In this document: piece after piece, positions 63,154 to 64,000 of the stretch
How positions within the stretch are numbered: position 1 is the stretch's first letter
How the letters are laid out: each line of letters starts with the position of its first letter
From: Trichoplax sp. H2
Lineage: Eukaryota; Placozoa; Uniplacotomia; Trichoplacea
Direction of reading: 5' to 3'
DNA length: 64,000 nucleotides
Assembly: GCA_003344405.1 (NCBI GenBank)
Contig: NOWV01000113.1
Location: 62,001-126,000 of the forward strand
Made by a program: the position numbers and the translations under genes
The notes under the pieces: generated by a model
Told to the model about the DNA's origin: nothing
Seen by the model: the letters and a program-made list of their open reading frames with translations, nothing else
The model's database searches: none

Positions 63154-64000
<847 letters not shown>

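Overview
The window looks like nuclear DNA of an early-branching animal, most likely a placozoan (Trichoplax type). It is AT-rich. Most genes are broken by short introns with good GT-AG (one GC-AG) sites that restore the reading frame across family-conserved exons. The gene content is animal: vitamin K-dependent carboxylase, JNK-type MAP kinase, an Atonal-like bHLH factor, collagen-type prolyl 4-hydroxylase and neutral ceramidase. The organism call is inference from gene content and layout. No database search was run.

Layout from left to right: the 3' exons of a prolyl 4-hydroxylase alpha-like gene (+, to 2136); a ten-exon heparan-alpha-glucosaminide N-acetyltransferase gene (-, 3091-6277); a spacer with GTACTGTAC-rich palindromic DNA (about 8.4-8.8 kb); a ten-exon gene for the Pol I factor TAF1A (+, 9405-12808); a 7.5-kb spacer with three copies of a roughly 390-bp structured repeat; a 14-exon neutral ceramidase gene (-, 20382-24838) with one GC-AG intron; gamma-glutamyl carboxylase copy 1 (+, 27377-30665); an intronless gene with 26 kinesin-light-chain-type TPR repeats (-, 36263-40063), flanked by two diverged direct copies of a noncoding block; gamma-glutamyl carboxylase copy 2 (+, 47845-51735) with the same intron positions; a three-exon gene for a secreted Gly-Ser-Trp repeat protein with a fibrinogen-like C-terminal domain (+, 54284-58404); a one-exon bHLH gene (-, 60640-60909); and the last exons of a JNK gene (-, 63154 to the right edge).

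The genes do not form an operon or one pathway. Several products work in the secretory or endolysosomal system (P4H, carboxylase, ceramidase, HGSNAT, the GSW protein), but neighbours on opposite strands argue for independent control. The least ordinary parts are the GSW protein (about 44 units of an 11-21 residue repeat that appear to split a fibrinogen-like domain), the TPR gene inside a duplicated block and between two carboxylase paralogues, a Ser in place of the family's active-site His in the HGSNAT homologue, and the three-copy repeat whose core can fold with wobble-compensated stems.
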